Below, piece by piece: positions 63,100 to 64,000 of a stretch of DNA of 64,000 bases. This DNA is from Dyella mobilis. GTDB taxonomy: Bacteria; Pseudomonadota; Gammaproteobacteria; Xanthomonadales; Rhodanobacteraceae. The translations under genes and the position numbers were made by a program. The notes beneath the pieces are model-generated. The model was not told where the DNA came from. It saw nothing but the letters and a program-made list of their open reading frames with translations, and searched no databases. How positions within the stretch are numbered: position 1 is the first letter of the stretch; the number at the start of each line of letters is the position of its first letter. The stretch covers positions 10,505 to 74,504 of the forward strand of contig NZ_JADIKF010000036.1 of NCBI RefSeq assembly GCF_016904945.1. Reading direction: 5' to 3'.

Positions 63100-64000
63100 A
63101 TGCGTGCTACCCATGAGGCAACGACTGCTTGCCGAGGAATGCTTGCGCTACTGATCATCGCCGGTGGCGCATGGGTCGAGCCGGTCTTTGCCGCAAACCA
63201 GGATGCTTCCGCGCAGAGCGCTATGCATACGCAAGCAGCATACGAAGTCGAGCAGATGAGTTTTCCTGGCGGCATGAGCGGCGTGGTACTGGCCGGAACG
63301 CTGACTCGACCGATATCGTCCGGCCCTACGCCAGCCGTCGTACTCATTGCCGGGTCCGGCAAGACCGACAGGGACGAATCCGCTTATGGACACAAACCTT
63401 TTCTGGTACTTGCCGATGCCTTGACGCGCGCCGGCTACGCCGTGCTTCGTTACGACAAGCGTGGCGTCGGACAGTCGACCGGCAATGGCCGTGCGGCAAC
63501 CACGCTCGATTTCAAGACGGACGCCGAAGCTGCCGTCCATTATCTTGGCGGACGCACCGATATCGATAAAACGCGCATCGCTGTCGTTGGCCACAGCGAG
63601 GGCGGCACCATTGCCGCGTTGATGTCAGGCGATCCTTCTCCGCCTGCTGCGGCGGTATCGCTAGCGGGCATGATTGCTCCCTTTGCAGAACAGATCGTCA
63701 CGCAGGAAATTCTGACGGGGCGCGACGCGGGTGCAGACGAAGCCTACGACCGTGAGGTTCGCGCTTACTACGCCAAGGTGGAGGCCGCCGCACGCGTCGA
63801 CGATGACCCGCAGCGGTTTGCGAGAATGCAGGCGATCTCTGCGGCGTGGAATTCGGAATTTTCGAAGGATGCTGCCGACCGCAACGCGGCCGCAGAATCC
63901 CTGCTGGCCATGCCTAAATTCCTCGCATCGCGATGGTTCCAAACGTACTTGAAACTCGACGTGCCCAAGGCCATCGAACAGGGGGAAATCCCCGTGCTCT
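63100..64000 (+). CDS. Secreted alpha/beta hydrolase, 3' end outside the window
   Basis: About 300 residues visible, truncated at the right edge. Signal peptide (LALLIIAGGAWVEPVFAA). Oxyanion strand AVVLIAGSGKTDRDES, then YDKRGVGQSTGNG and nucleophile elbow GHSEGG, typical of the S9-like/DLH hydrolase family. AGGAA lies 6 bp before ATG 63100. Substrate unknown. Twenty-one bases separate it from the PadR-paired membrane protein, so it may belong to that operon. Confidence 0.82.
   Translation, partial: MRATHEATTACRGMLALLIIAGGAWVEPVFAANQDASAQSAMHTQAAYEVEQMSFPGGMSGVVLAGTLTRPISSGPTPAVVLIAGSGKTDRDESAYGHKPFLVLADALTRAGYAVLRYDKRGVGQSTGNGRAATTLDFKTDAEAAVHYLGGRTDIDKTRIAVVGHSEGGTIAALMSGDPSPPAAAVSLAGMIAPFAEQIVTQEILTGRDAGADEAYDREVRAYYAKVEAAARVDDDPQRFARMQAISAAWNSEFSKDAADRNAAAESLLAMPKFLASRWFQTYLKLDVPKAIEQGEIPVL

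Overview
The window is high-GC DNA (about 60-65 percent over most of its length) from a Gram-negative bacterium. Outer-membrane secretion systems (type Vb and Va), lipoproteins with clear lipoboxes, an OmpA-type protein and a VgrG/PAAR type VI secretion locus support this. The mix of TPS exoprotein, PadR-linked ABC operon, EAL regulator and small secreted Xanthomonad-like proteins suggests a gammaproteobacterium of the Xanthomonadales/Rhodanobacteraceae type (Dyella, Luteibacter or Rhodanobacter relatives). That placement is inference; no rRNA or tRNA gene was seen.

Layout. 1-4168: the 3' end of a two-partner-secretion exoprotein built from a 522-bp DNA repeat, followed by its TpsB transporter. 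4325-7450: a five-gene operon of PadR regulator, small membrane protein, ABC ATPase and two permeases. 7559-11140: a reverse-strand block with a secreted hydrolase, a small secreted protein, and a BlaI/M56 regulator-protease pair with two matched operator dyads. 11246-16818: reverse-strand acetyltransferase, Lnt/nitrilase-like membrane enzyme, its TetR regulator and a PAS-GGDEF-EAL protein. 17218-26700: ordinary chromosomal genes, including small secreted proteins, a methyltransferase, a monooxygenase/ECF-SnoaL pair, LysR, a ParB-like protein and a tautomerase. 27069-38038: a long leader and a 3499-residue autotransporter. 38126-44523: glycerophosphodiesterase, MarR/DUF1330 pair, hydrolase, ECF sigma operon and an NTF2-like secreted protein.

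44524-54807 is accessory and partly lower in GC. It holds a small FtsH-peptidase-like protein, a desaturase, and a run of seven small reverse-strand genes alternating with seven same-orientation copies of a 27-bp dyad repeat. One copy is split by a 78-bp MITE-like insertion. After these come an OmpA-like lipoprotein and a hairpin-rich leader with two tiny ORFs. 54947-61134 is an orphan type VI secretion island: paralogous immunity-like proteins, a Sbal_3080-type lipoprotein, a protein with a C-terminal PAAR domain, a GxSxG lipase with a partner lipoprotein, VgrG and a DUF6931-like protein. 61342-64000 returns to housekeeping-like content: a secreted protein, a second PadR/membrane-protein pair and a truncated alpha/beta hydrolase.

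The most unusual signal is a leader module found twice, upstream of an unknown membrane protein (17484) and of the giant autotransporter (27539). It has an inverted repeat, an 8-bp palindrome and a -10-like box at identical spacings. Downstream is a short ORF with a strong ribosome binding site and, at the same offset (+25) inside it, a perfect hairpin whose stem differs between copies by a compensatory base-pair change. In the first copy the short ORF overlaps the next gene by ATGA. This looks like a shared, undescribed cis-regulatory system tying two surface or envelope genes together.
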